Assembly: GCA_030649435.1 (NCBI GenBank)
Contig: JAUSKE010000055.1
Span: forward strand, 1-5,010
Source of the DNA: Deltaproteobacteria bacterium
Lineage (GTDB): Bacteria > UBA10199 > JACPAL01 > JACOUP01
Direction: 5' to 3'
Length of the DNA stretch: 5,010 nucleotides
Position 1 is the stretch's first letter. Each line of letters starts with the position of its first letter. The notes beneath the pieces were generated by a model. It was not told the DNA's origin. It searched no databases and saw only the letters and a program-made list of their open reading frames with translations. Positions 1 to 5,008 of this stretch are shown here, piece after piece. Both the position numbers and the translations under genes were made by a program.

Positions 1-198
1 GATGGGGTGAGCCTGACCATCAACCAGGTAATGCGTCAAAAAAAGAGAATGGTTTTCAAGGTCTTTTTAATCCCGCATACCCTTAAACTCACGAATCTCA
101 AGGATCGGAAGGTGGGAGACCTTGTCAATTTGGAGGTTGACTGGATCGCTCGATGGAGCCAAACTTTTGTACGAAATAACAAGCCCCAACGGGGCTGA
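1..198 (+). CDS. ribE: Riboflavin synthase alpha chain, C-terminal fragment (5' end outside window)
   Basis: This is the last 65 codons of riboflavin synthase, open at the left window edge in frame 1 and ending in TGA at 196-198. The enzyme dismutates two 6,7-dimethyl-8-ribityllumazine molecules to riboflavin and a pyrimidinedione in the cytoplasm. The fragment matches the second lumazine-binding barrel: it begins DGVSLTIN, continues with LIPHTLKLTNL, and ends with KVGDLVNLEVDWIARW, all in the family's usual order and spacing. The GTG at position 7 is the valine codon of DGVSLT and not a start. The next gene, ribBA, starts 59 bp downstream on the same strand, which fits a rib operon. The last codons and stop lie in a perfect GC-rich hairpin (182-196). 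The family call is secure. The symbol varies between genomes: ribE in most, ribC in some. Confidence 0.93.
   Translation, partial: DGVSLTINQVMRQKKRMVFKVFLIPHTLKLTNLKDRKVGDLVNLEVDWIARWSQTFVRNNKPQRG
182..196 (+). other. Perfect 6-bp GC-rich hairpin over the riboflavin synthase stop region
   Basis: The arms AGCCCC (182-187) and GGGGCT (191-196) are perfectly complementary around the loop AAC (188-190). The hairpin covers the last codons and the first base of the TGA stop. A purine run (GAGAGGGGGAGG) follows, with no T-tract, so it does not look like an intrinsic terminator. The 3' arm could instead pair with AGCCC at 244-248, just before the ribBA start. A role in RNA stability or in translation between the two genes is inference only; the pairing itself is visible. 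Confidence 0.5.
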
Positions 199-208
199 GA
201 GGGGGAGG

Positions 209-232
209 CTCCATCTGGCTTTGCCAGTGGAG
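209..232 (+). promoter_or_regulatory. Intergenic hairpin upstream of ribBA holding the purine-rich stretch
   Basis: CTCCA (209-213) and CTGGC (215-219) pair with GCCAG (223-227) and TGGAG (228-232) around a TTT loop, giving a 10-bp stem with one bulged T at 214. The 3' arm contains the start of GGAGGGGG (229-236), the only strong Shine-Dalgarno-like run between the two genes. The ribBA ATG is at 258, about 21 nt past that run, farther than normal spacing. The hairpin could hide a ribosome-loading site, protect mRNA, or be incidental. It does not match the conserved segments of an FMN riboswitch. Confidence 0.45.
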
Positions 233-257
233 GGGGCGACGTGAGCCCATTTAAAAT

Positions 258-1475
258 ATGAAGCTAATCTCTTCGAAACAAAAGGTGGTTGCAGCGCTCG
301 AGGCGATCCGCCGGGGTGAAATGGTCATCCTGGTTGACGACGAGGAGCGAGAAAATGAAGGGGACCTCGCCATGGCGGCGGAGAAAATCACGCCAGAGGC
401 GATCAACTTCATGCGCCTTCAAACGGGCGGGGTCATTTGTCTTTCGATGACGAACGAGCGGGCCGATCGATTGGGGCTCTCTCCGATGGTTTCAAAAAAT
501 ACCTCTTCGCGGGGGACCCCCTACACAATTTCGATCGATGCGACGGAAGGGATTACCACCGGGATTTCGAGCGCTGATCGTGCTAAAACGATTCAAGTCG
601 CAGCCCAGGACGATTGCCGGCCAGAGGACCTGGCACGGCCGGGGCATGTTTTTCCACTCCGTGCCAAAGAGGGTGGAGTCCTCGTTCGAAGCGGTCATAC
701 CGAAGGGGTGGTCGATCTCTGCCGACTGGCCGGTCTCAAACCGATGGGGGTTATTTCGGAAATTATGAATCCGGATGGCACGATGGCCCGGATGCCCGAT
801 CTTGAAAAATTTGCGGCCGAACATCACCTGCTGATTGTTTCAATTGCGGAATTGATCAGTTATCGGATGCAGGAGGAAAAACTGATCCGGCGGATTGTCG
901 AATCGAATCTTCCTTCCAATTTTTCCGGTGATTTTCGATTGGTCGCTTATGAAAATGATGTTGATCAATGCACCCATGTCGCCTTGGTGAAGGGGGAAAT
1001 CCAACCGGGAGAGTCGACATTGGTGCGTGTCCATTCGGAATGCTTGACCGGTGATACTTTTGGTTCGGAGCGCTGTGACTGTGGCCCGCAACTGCGCGGT
1101 GCGATGGAGATGATCGAGAAAGAGGGCAGAGGCGTCCTCCTCTATATCCGTCAGGAGGGGCGGGGGATCGGGCTCCTGAACAAGATACGGGCCTATGCGC
1201 TCCAAGATGGAGGACTGGATACGGTCGAGGCGAATGAGAAACTTGGGTTTAAGGCCGATTTGAGAGACTACGGGATCGGCGCGCAGATTTTGGCCGACCT
1301 GGGGCTTTCCAAAATCCGGTTGATGACCAATAACCCACGAAAGATTGTTGGCCTGGAAGGGTACAAACTGGAGATTGTGGAACGGGTGCCGATTGAATTT
1401 GCCCCTTCTGAAAAAAATGCCCGCTACCTGAAGACCAAGCGGGAAAAAATGGGGCATCTGCTCAAGAAAGTTTAA
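258..1475 (+). CDS. ribBA: Bifunctional 3,4-dihydroxy-2-butanone-4-phosphate synthase / GTP cyclohydrolase II
   Basis: This 405-residue fusion supplies both starting materials of riboflavin. The RibB half (about 1-203) turns ribulose 5-phosphate into dihydroxybutanone phosphate plus formate. The RibA half (about 205-405) opens the GTP ring. RibB signatures are DDEERENEGD (27-36), RPGHVFPLRA (127-136), SGHTEG (145-150) and EIMNPDGTMARMPDL (168-182); Ser167 stands where many RibB proteins have Cys (ICE). RibA signatures are HSECLTGD (259-266) and RCDCG (272-276), giving the zinc ligands Cys262, Cys273 and Cys275. RQEGRGIGLLNKIRAY (298-313) ends in Tyr313, which aligns with E. coli RibA Tyr105; Arg336 aligns with Arg128, and LMTNNPRK follows at 355-362. 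Length is normal and both halves look active. ATG 258 is the first possible start because an in-frame TAA sits at 252-254. No well-spaced Shine-Dalgarno precedes it. The stop is 8 bp before ribH. Confidence 0.97.
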   Translation: MKLISSKQKVVAALEAIRRGEMVILVDDEERENEGDLAMAAEKITPEAINFMRLQTGGVICLSMTNERADRLGLSPMVSKNTSSRGTPYTISIDATEGITTGISSADRAKTIQVAAQDDCRPEDLARPGHVFPLRAKEGGVLVRSGHTEGVVDLCRLAGLKPMGVISEIMNPDGTMARMPDLEKFAAEHHLLIVSIAELISYRMQEEKLIRRIVESNLPSNFSGDFRLVAYENDVDQCTHVALVKGEIQPGESTLVRVHSECLTGDTFGSERCDCGPQLRGAMEMIEKEGRGVLLYIRQEGRGIGLLNKIRAYALQDGGLDTVEANEKLGFKADLRDYGIGAQILADLGLSKIRLMTNNPRKIVGLEGYKLEIVERVPIEFAPSEKNARYLKTKREKMGHLLKKV

Positions 1476-1483
1476 GAACTGCC

Positions 1484-1942
1484 GTGCAGAGATCATCCCC
1501 CAAAAAAACTATTTTGCTTTCCGCCAAAAATTTTAGGTTTGGTCTTGTGGTGAGTACCTTTAATCGGGAGATCGGCCTCCGGTTGGAAAAAGGGGCGAGG
1601 CATTTCTTAGAAGAGAGAGGGGCTGAGAAATCCAACATCCAGACATTTTTTGTCCCGGGTGCCTTTGAAATCCCTCTCCTCTTGAAAAAGTTGGCAGAGT
1701 CCGGTAAATACGATGCCTTAGTCGCATTGGGGGTTGTGATTCGCGGGGAGACGGCCCACTTTGACTATGTTGCCGGTGAGGCGTCGCGTGGGATAGCCCA
1801 AGTGGCGTATGATTTTGGCCTCCCCGTTGGCTTTGGATTGTTGACCACTGAGAACAAAAAGCAGGCGTTAGATCGGGGCGACAAGGGGGAAGAGGCGGCC
1901 TCAGCTGCGCTTGAGATGATTCATCAATTGAAAAAGGTTTGA
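1484..1942 (+). CDS. ribH: 6,7-dimethyl-8-ribityllumazine synthase (lumazine synthase)
   Basis: RibH condenses 5-amino-6-ribitylaminouracil with dihydroxybutanone phosphate, the product of the RibB half of the gene just upstream. The 152-residue protein shows the family motifs in order: STFN (24-27, with the ring-stacking Phe26), VPGAFEIP (57-64), ALGVVIRGETAHFDYV (81-96, with proton-transfer His92), GLLTTEN (118-124) and phosphate-binding Arg131. These align with Aquifex Phe22, His88 and Arg127 at a constant offset of four. After Arg131 the usual loop before NKG is cut to R-G-D-K-G, about five residues shorter than in the E. coli, Bacillus or Aquifex enzymes; the second conserved lysine (Lys134) remains. 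The start is GTG 1484, 8 bp after ribBA, with only a weak Shine-Dalgarno; TTG 1514 is a poorer alternative. Family enzymes form pentamers or 60-subunit shells. Which form occurs here cannot be told. Confidence 0.95.
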   Translation: MQRSSPKKTILLSAKNFRFGLVVSTFNREIGLRLEKGARHFLEERGAEKSNIQTFFVPGAFEIPLLLKKLAESGKYDALVALGVVIRGETAHFDYVAGEASRGIAQVAYDFGLPVGFGLLTTENKKQALDRGDKGEEAASAALEMIHQLKKV

Positions 1943-1946
1943 TTCT

Positions 1947-2363
1947 ATGGGAAATCGTCGCAAATCAAGAGAGATCGCCTTGCAAGTTCTCTACCAGATT
2001 GAAATGTTAGGAGAAAGCTCGCGTCATCTCCTCTTCTGGAAGGGGAAGGAGATTGAAGATGAGGTCAGGACTTTTGCGATGGAACTGGTCGATGGCACGA
2101 CCGAACATTTAAAAGAGATCGATGACCTCATTGAAAAACAATCGACTCACTGGCGTCTTGCCCGAATGGCGGTGGTCGATCGGAATATCCTCCGGTTAGC
2201 GGTGTACGAGCTTTTGTATGGACGAGAGATCCCGGTCAGTGTTACTTTGAACGAGGCGATTGAGATTGCCAAGAAATTCGGAACAGAGGAGTCCGGCTCT
2301 TTCATTAATGGGGTTCTGGATCAGATCGCCAAGGGTGAGTCTCCCAAGGGTAAAAAAGAATGA
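1947..2363 (+). CDS. nusB: Transcription antitermination factor NusB
   Basis: NusB is a small all-helical RNA-binding protein. With S10 (NusE) it binds boxA RNA and supports antitermination and folding of rRNA transcripts. The 138-residue product has the normal length and layout: a basic N-terminal helix NRRKSREIALQVLYQIE (3-19), the central WRLARMAVVDRNILRLAVYEL (69-89), which is the most conserved part of the family, and NEAIEIAKKFGTEESGSFINGVLD (102-125) near the C-terminus, followed by a lysine-rich tail. ATG 1947 lies 4 bp after the ribH stop, with AAAGG at 1933-1937 as a modest ribosome site inside the end of ribH. The stop overlaps the next start as ATGA (2360-2363). Linkage to ribH is common in bacteria and probably reflects shared growth-linked expression rather than a direct biochemical link. 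Confidence 0.96.
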   Translation: MGNRRKSREIALQVLYQIEMLGESSRHLLFWKGKEIEDEVRTFAMELVDGTTEHLKEIDDLIEKQSTHWRLARMAVVDRNILRLAVYELLYGREIPVSVTLNEAIEIAKKFGTEESGSFINGVLDQIAKGESPKGKKE

Positions 2364-2935
2364 TTCATCTTGTTTTGACAGCCAAGCCGATTGACGAAGC
2401 TGGTGGCCGACTAGCCGTCGTCACCTTTTTTGAGGATCTCCGTCCCCTCAAGGGGCAAGCCGGTCTTTTGGATTGGCGGTTGAACGGGAAGCTTTCTGAG
2501 CTGATCCTTAAGGGAAAGATGGAAGGGAAATTTCTCGAGGCGTTGATGATGCCATCACGGGGGAGGATCGGTTCGCAGGAAATCCTTCTTTTCGGTCTTG
2601 GCCCGGTGAAGGAATTGACGGAAAAGAATTTGAGCGATATTTTTGGCAACATCATCCAAAAGATTGAAAAGCTGAAAGTTTGCGAATTTGTGATCTGTTT
2701 TTCAGACCTGGCTCATGATTTTATGAGTTGGCGGTCTCTTCTCCGCTCCTTTGTGACGACGCTCGCCCTTCAGTATGGAGAGAAGGAATTTAAGGTTATT
2801 TGTGCCGAAGACTTAAGATATGTAAATGAGACTCGTCGCCGGAATATGGATTTTGGGACCCAAGTCACCTTGCATTACGATGATGACGAGGCGGAAATTT
2901 CCAAGGTGAGTGAAACGAGTGCCCATGTTGCTTAA
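2360..2935 (+). CDS. Stand-alone leucyl aminopeptidase (M17) N-terminal-domain protein
   Basis: The 191-residue protein resembles the non-catalytic N-terminal domain of M17 leucyl aminopeptidases, an alpha/beta fold related to macro domains. The signature is a Gly-Arg-Leu-Ala strand (16-19), FFEDLRPLKGQAGLLDWRLNG (23-43), LSELILKGKMEG (45-56), then GRIGSQEILLFGLGP (68-82). The metallopeptidase domain and its NTDAEGR-type metal and active-site motifs are absent here, and the following sequence is mrp. This is therefore not a peptidase by itself. It also does not look like a broken one: the frame is intact, the C-terminal part (about 83-175) reads as ordinary helix/strand sequence, and the gene is tightly packed. 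Start ATG 2360 overlaps the nusB stop, with AAGGG (2346-2350) as ribosome site; the end overlaps mrp. No signal peptide or membrane segment is seen. Function is unknown; regulation or binding of a ligand or partner is possible. Confidence 0.8.
   Translation: MIHLVLTAKPIDEAGGRLAVVTFFEDLRPLKGQAGLLDWRLNGKLSELILKGKMEGKFLEALMMPSRGRIGSQEILLFGLGPVKELTEKNLSDIFGNIIQKIEKLKVCEFVICFSDLAHDFMSWRSLLRSFVTTLALQYGEKEFKVICAEDLRYVNETRRRNMDFGTQVTLHYDDDEAEISKVSETSAHVA
2903..2909 (+). promoter_or_regulatory. Shine-Dalgarno-like site for mrp, inside the upstream gene
   Basis: AAGGTGA at 2903-2909 is complementary to part of the 16S 3' end. It touches GTG 2910, lies 9 nt before GTG 2919 and 15 nt before ATG 2925. 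On spacing alone GTG 2919 is the best partner; ATG 2925 gives the most family-like N-terminus. The two starts differ by only two residues, so the protein is barely affected. Confidence 0.45.
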
Positions 2936-4010
2936 TCAAGAAACAGTGATGTCGGTTTTGAAGAGGGTCAAGGAGCCCGAGTTGGGACGGGATATCGTCT
3001 CGCTCGATATGGTTCGGGATGTTGTCATTAAAGGGAAAGACCTTTTCCTGACCGTGGTTCTAACCACACCCGCTTGCCCTTTGAAGGAAACCATTAAGAA
3101 TGAGATTGATCGTGAAATTAAGTCAGCCATCCCGGAAGTAGGAACCATCGAAGTGACCTGGAGTGCAGAGGTCAAATCTCGAAGAATCCCTTCTGCGAAC
3201 GACAAAAGGATCCCCGGCGTCAAGAATGTGATCGCCGTTGGGAGCGGCAAGGGAGGGGTTGGGAAGTCAACCGTTGCGGTGAATCTTGCCTTGGCCCTCA
3301 AGAGTGAAGGGGCCTCGGTTGGGATTCTCGACGCCGATATCTACGGGCCGTCTCTGCCGATGATGTTTGGTGTGAAGGAGGAGGAGAAGCCAAAAATTAT
3401 TGGTGACAGCCGGATCGAACCGATTGAACGGTACGGGATCAAAATTATGTCGATGGGGTTCTTGCTCCCCTCAACCGAGGCGATTATCTGGCGCGGACCG
3501 ATGTTGGGAAAGATGCTTCAACAGTTTTTGGAACAGGTCGAGTGGGGAGCCCTTGATTATCTGATTATCGACCTGCCACCCGGTACGGGGGATGTTCAGC
3601 TTTCACTCGCCCAGTTGATCCCGCTTTCGGGGGCTGTTGTTGTGACAACACCGCAGGATGTGGCGTTGGCAGATGTGAAGCGGGCCATCAAGATGTTTGA
3701 GGTCACGAAGGTGCCGCTTTTAGGGCTCGTGGAGAACATGAGTTTTTTTGAATGCCCCAACTGCCAGACGCACCACGAGATTTTTCACAGGGGGGCGGCC
3801 GATCGGTACGAGAAGCTAGGGATACCCTTGTTGGGTGAAATCCCTCTCGAGACAACGACGAGTGTGAGTGGTGATGAGGGACGGCCGGTTGTTGTGAAAG
3901 ACCCGGAGTCTCCACAGGCCAAAAGGTTTATCGATTTTGCACGACAGGTCGCGGCCCACCAGAGTGTTACAAATTTTCAAGAGCCGGTTGAGTTACCAGC
4001 CCTACATTAA
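2925..4010 (+). CDS. mrp: Mrp/ApbC (NBP35 family) iron-sulfur cluster carrier ATPase
   Basis: Mrp proteins are cytoplasmic P-loop ATPases that bind a labile 4Fe-4S cluster at the dimer interface and pass it to target proteins. From ATG 2925 the protein has 361 residues. An N-terminal MIP18/DUF59 domain (about 5-80) carries VKEPELGRDIVSLDMV (15-30) and TTPACPLK (47-54). The ATPase domain starts near 99 with the deviant Walker A GSGKGGVGKST (106-116), then DADIYGPSLP (136-145), the LIIDLPPGTGD motif (213-223) and VTTPQDVALAD (240-250). The cluster-binding CPNC (277-280) follows NMSFFE (271-276). Length and order are those of the long, DUF59-bearing Mrp type. GTG 2919 and GTG 2910 are alternative starts adding two or five residues. 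The start overlaps the preceding stop by 11 bp, suggesting coupled translation. The tail after about 345 is poorly conserved. Confidence 0.95.
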   Translation: MLLNQETVMSVLKRVKEPELGRDIVSLDMVRDVVIKGKDLFLTVVLTTPACPLKETIKNEIDREIKSAIPEVGTIEVTWSAEVKSRRIPSANDKRIPGVKNVIAVGSGKGGVGKSTVAVNLALALKSEGASVGILDADIYGPSLPMMFGVKEEEKPKIIGDSRIEPIERYGIKIMSMGFLLPSTEAIIWRGPMLGKMLQQFLEQVEWGALDYLIIDLPPGTGDVQLSLAQLIPLSGAVVVTTPQDVALADVKRAIKMFEVTKVPLLGLVENMSFFECPNCQTHHEIFHRGAADRYEKLGIPLLGEIPLETTTSVSGDEGRPVVVKDPESPQAKRFIDFARQVAAHQSVTNFQEPVELPALH

Positions 4011-4014
4011 GGAG
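4009..4014 (+). promoter_or_regulatory. Ribosome binding site of the Bax-inhibitor-1 family gene
   Basis: AAGGAG at 4009-4014 lies five bases before ATG 4020 and fixes that start. It begins within the mrp stop codon (TAA 4008-4010). It is the best Shine-Dalgarno on the plus strand, much better than those before ribBA and ribH. Confidence 0.8.
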
Positions 4015-4019
4015 ATTTT

Positions 4020-4724
4020 ATGAACCAACAAGATATTGTCGTCCAAACATCGGTCGGCACACAGGCAGTCAGCCGATTTTTCTCCAAGGTCTACACCTGG
4101 ATGACCCTTGGATTGACGCTGACCGGTTTTGTCGCCTCGTATGTTTTTAGTCACCCAGAGATCCAGAAAAAGATTTTCGAAAGTTCTGGGAATCTCATGA
4201 TGATTGTCCTGGCACAACTCGGGCTAGTTTTCTTTCTTTCGGCACGGATCAACCACCTTCGTTCGACCACCGCCACGGCACTCTTTCTAGGTTACGCCGC
4301 CTTAAACGGGTTAACTTTTTCTTCGATTTTTTTGATTTATAGTGGTCAATCAATTGCTCAGGTCTTTTTTATCACAGCGGGAACCTTTGCCGGGATGAGT
4401 CTCTACGGGGCACTCACCAAAAAGGACCTGACCAAGATCGGTCAGATGGCAATCATGGGACTTTTTGGAGTCATCCTCGCTTCACTGGTGAATATGTTCT
4501 TTCGGAGCAGCGCCTTTGACTTCATGATCTCCGTTATTGGTGTTGTGATCTTTGTGGCATTGACCGCCTACGATACACAGAAGCTAAAAGTGATGGCGAC
4601 CAGTTTTCAGGAAGAGAACGAAGGGTATGCCAAAGCGGCCATTTTGGGAGCACTCGCGCTTTATCTCGACTTCATCAACCTCTTCATTATGCTCCTCCGC
4701 CTTTTTGGCGGTCGGCGGCGATAA
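4020..4724 (+). CDS. Bax inhibitor-1 / YccA (TMBIM) family inner-membrane protein
   Basis: This is a 234-residue polytopic membrane protein of the family that includes E. coli YccA/YbhL and the Bacillus calcium-leak protein YetJ. Hydrophobic segments fall near 25-43, 58-75, 84-107, 112-132, 140-161, 168-185 and 206-229, matching the six-plus-one helix pattern. Family landmarks are SKVYTWMTLGLTLTG (22-36), a glycine-rich third-to-fourth helix region (GYAALNGLTFSSIF, 91-104), the FVALTAYDTQKLK signature (178-190) and YLDFINLFIMLLRLFG (215-230). Asp185 and Asp217 sit where YetJ has its pH-sensing aspartate pair; that match rests on motifs, not alignment. Known roles are proton-gated calcium leak or, for YccA, modulation of the FtsH protease; neither can be assigned here. 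A short cytosolic N-tail precedes helix 1 and the C-terminus is basic (GGRRR). It follows mrp by 9 bp and may share its transcript. Confidence 0.94.
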   Translation: MNQQDIVVQTSVGTQAVSRFFSKVYTWMTLGLTLTGFVASYVFSHPEIQKKIFESSGNLMMIVLAQLGLVFFLSARINHLRSTTATALFLGYAALNGLTFSSIFLIYSGQSIAQVFFITAGTFAGMSLYGALTKKDLTKIGQMAIMGLFGVILASLVNMFFRSSAFDFMISVIGVVIFVALTAYDTQKLKVMATSFQEENEGYAKAAILGALALYLDFINLFIMLLRLFGGRRR

Positions 4725-4729
4725 AATAA

Positions 4730-4762
4730 GTAGGGGCGTCCGCTTCAGGCGGACGCCCCTAC
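4730..4762. repeat. Near-perfect 33-bp palindrome between convergent genes (REP-like element and/or terminator)
   Basis: GTAGGGGCGTCCGC (4730-4743) pairs base for base with GCGGACGCCCCTAC (4749-4762) around the loop TTCAG. It lies in the 53-bp gap between two convergent genes. For the minus-strand gene the stem is followed by a T-rich CTTATTTTAT, so it could act as an intrinsic terminator in that direction. For the plus strand it is followed by an A-rich stretch (ACAAAAATAAAA), which is not a terminator tail. Stems with GTAGGGGC ends recur as dispersed palindromes in various bacterial genomes, so a REP-like or MITE-like copy is plausible; one window cannot show copy number. Confidence 0.7.
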
Positions 4763-4777
4763 AAAAATAAAACTCCC

Positions 4778-4993
4778 CTACTTGGCCTTCTTTTCTTTCC
4801 CGTGATGCTTGCCATGCGCCTTAGCTGGCTTCTCAGCCTTATCTTTGGCTGCTGCCGGAGCGGCTTTGGCTGTTGAGGCAGCGGCTGCTGGAGCCGCCTT
4901 TTCTTCAGCGGCGACTGGCTTGTCACCGGCAGAAACGAGACCGGCACCCATGAGGAATGCACCGACGATGAATAGTGTCATTAAACGCTTCAT
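4778..4993 (-). CDS. Small exported Ala/Lys-rich protein with His-rich C-terminus (hypothetical)
   Basis: The 71-residue protein has a clear signal peptide: MKR, a hydrophobic core about LMTLFIVGAFLMGAGLV (4-20), and a likely cleavage after VSA (20-22). No lipobox cysteine is present. The predicted mature part, about 49 residues, is low complexity: 18 Ala and 12 Lys, no aromatic residue, and a KAAPAAA unit at 32-38 and 43-49. It ends in a basic His-containing segment, KAHGKHHGKEKKAK (58-71), which might bind metal or polyanions. Composition recalls the acid-shock protein Asr, but that is similarity of type, not shown homology. I prefer this strand over the overlapping plus-strand frames because GGAGGTGAT stands six bases before the ATG, and because of the signal peptide. 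It converges on the plus-strand genes and ends 15 bp before the palindrome. Function unknown. Confidence 0.82.
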   Translation of the reverse strand: MKRLMTLFIVGAFLMGAGLVSAGDKPVAAEEKAAPAAAASTAKAAPAAAKDKAEKPAKAHGKHHGKEKKAK

Positions 4994-4999
4994 TTGAAT

Positions 5000-5008
5000 A
5001 TCACCTCC
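5000..5008 (-). promoter_or_regulatory. Near-consensus extended Shine-Dalgarno of the small exported protein
   Basis: Read on the minus strand the sequence is GGAGGTGAT, a nine-base match to the anti-Shine-Dalgarno region of 16S rRNA, six bases before the ATG (4991-4993). It is the strongest ribosome site in the window and suggests high translation. The promoter lies beyond the right edge. Confidence 0.85.

Noticed and set aside
184..236. Possible thiamine pyrophosphate riboswitch: CTGAGA (194-199) followed by CATCTGGCTTTGCCAG (212-227) recalls THI-box pieces.
   Set aside because: The spacing and the connecting conserved segments do not fit, the first stem closes on itself, and the downstream gene makes riboflavin, not thiamine. 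Chance resemblance is more likely.
199..257. FMN riboswitch before ribBA.
   Set aside because: The spacer is far shorter than the FMN aptamer and lacks its conserved segments. If the operon has one it would be upstream of this window.
840..1496. Long open frame of 218 codons on the minus strand, opposite ribBA.
   Set aside because: It is antisense to strongly conserved RibA codons, has no recognisable motif and shifts with the codon pattern of ribBA. A second antisense frame at 492-827 is rejected for the same reason.
1499..1510. A-run of seven (1502-1508) near the ribH start as a programmed frameshift or slippage site.
   Set aside because: It lies in the variable N-terminus, there is no downstream stimulatory structure that I can see, and the zero frame gives a full RibH.
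2360..2935. Pseudogene remnant of a full leucyl aminopeptidase.
   Set aside because: The frame is intact, it overlaps both neighbours, and the stop is followed directly by mrp with no leftover catalytic-domain sequence in any frame.
4730..4762. Intrinsic terminator for the plus-strand operon.
   Set aside because: The stem is followed on that strand by A-rich, not T-rich, sequence. It fits the minus strand better, though convergent transcription and other termination modes could still use it.
4809..4997. Plus-strand frame and a second minus-strand frame (4759-4962) over the small exported protein.
   Set aside because: They are by-products of the Ala/Lys-rich coding sequence. Only the 4778-4993 minus frame has both a signal peptide and a strong Shine-Dalgarno.
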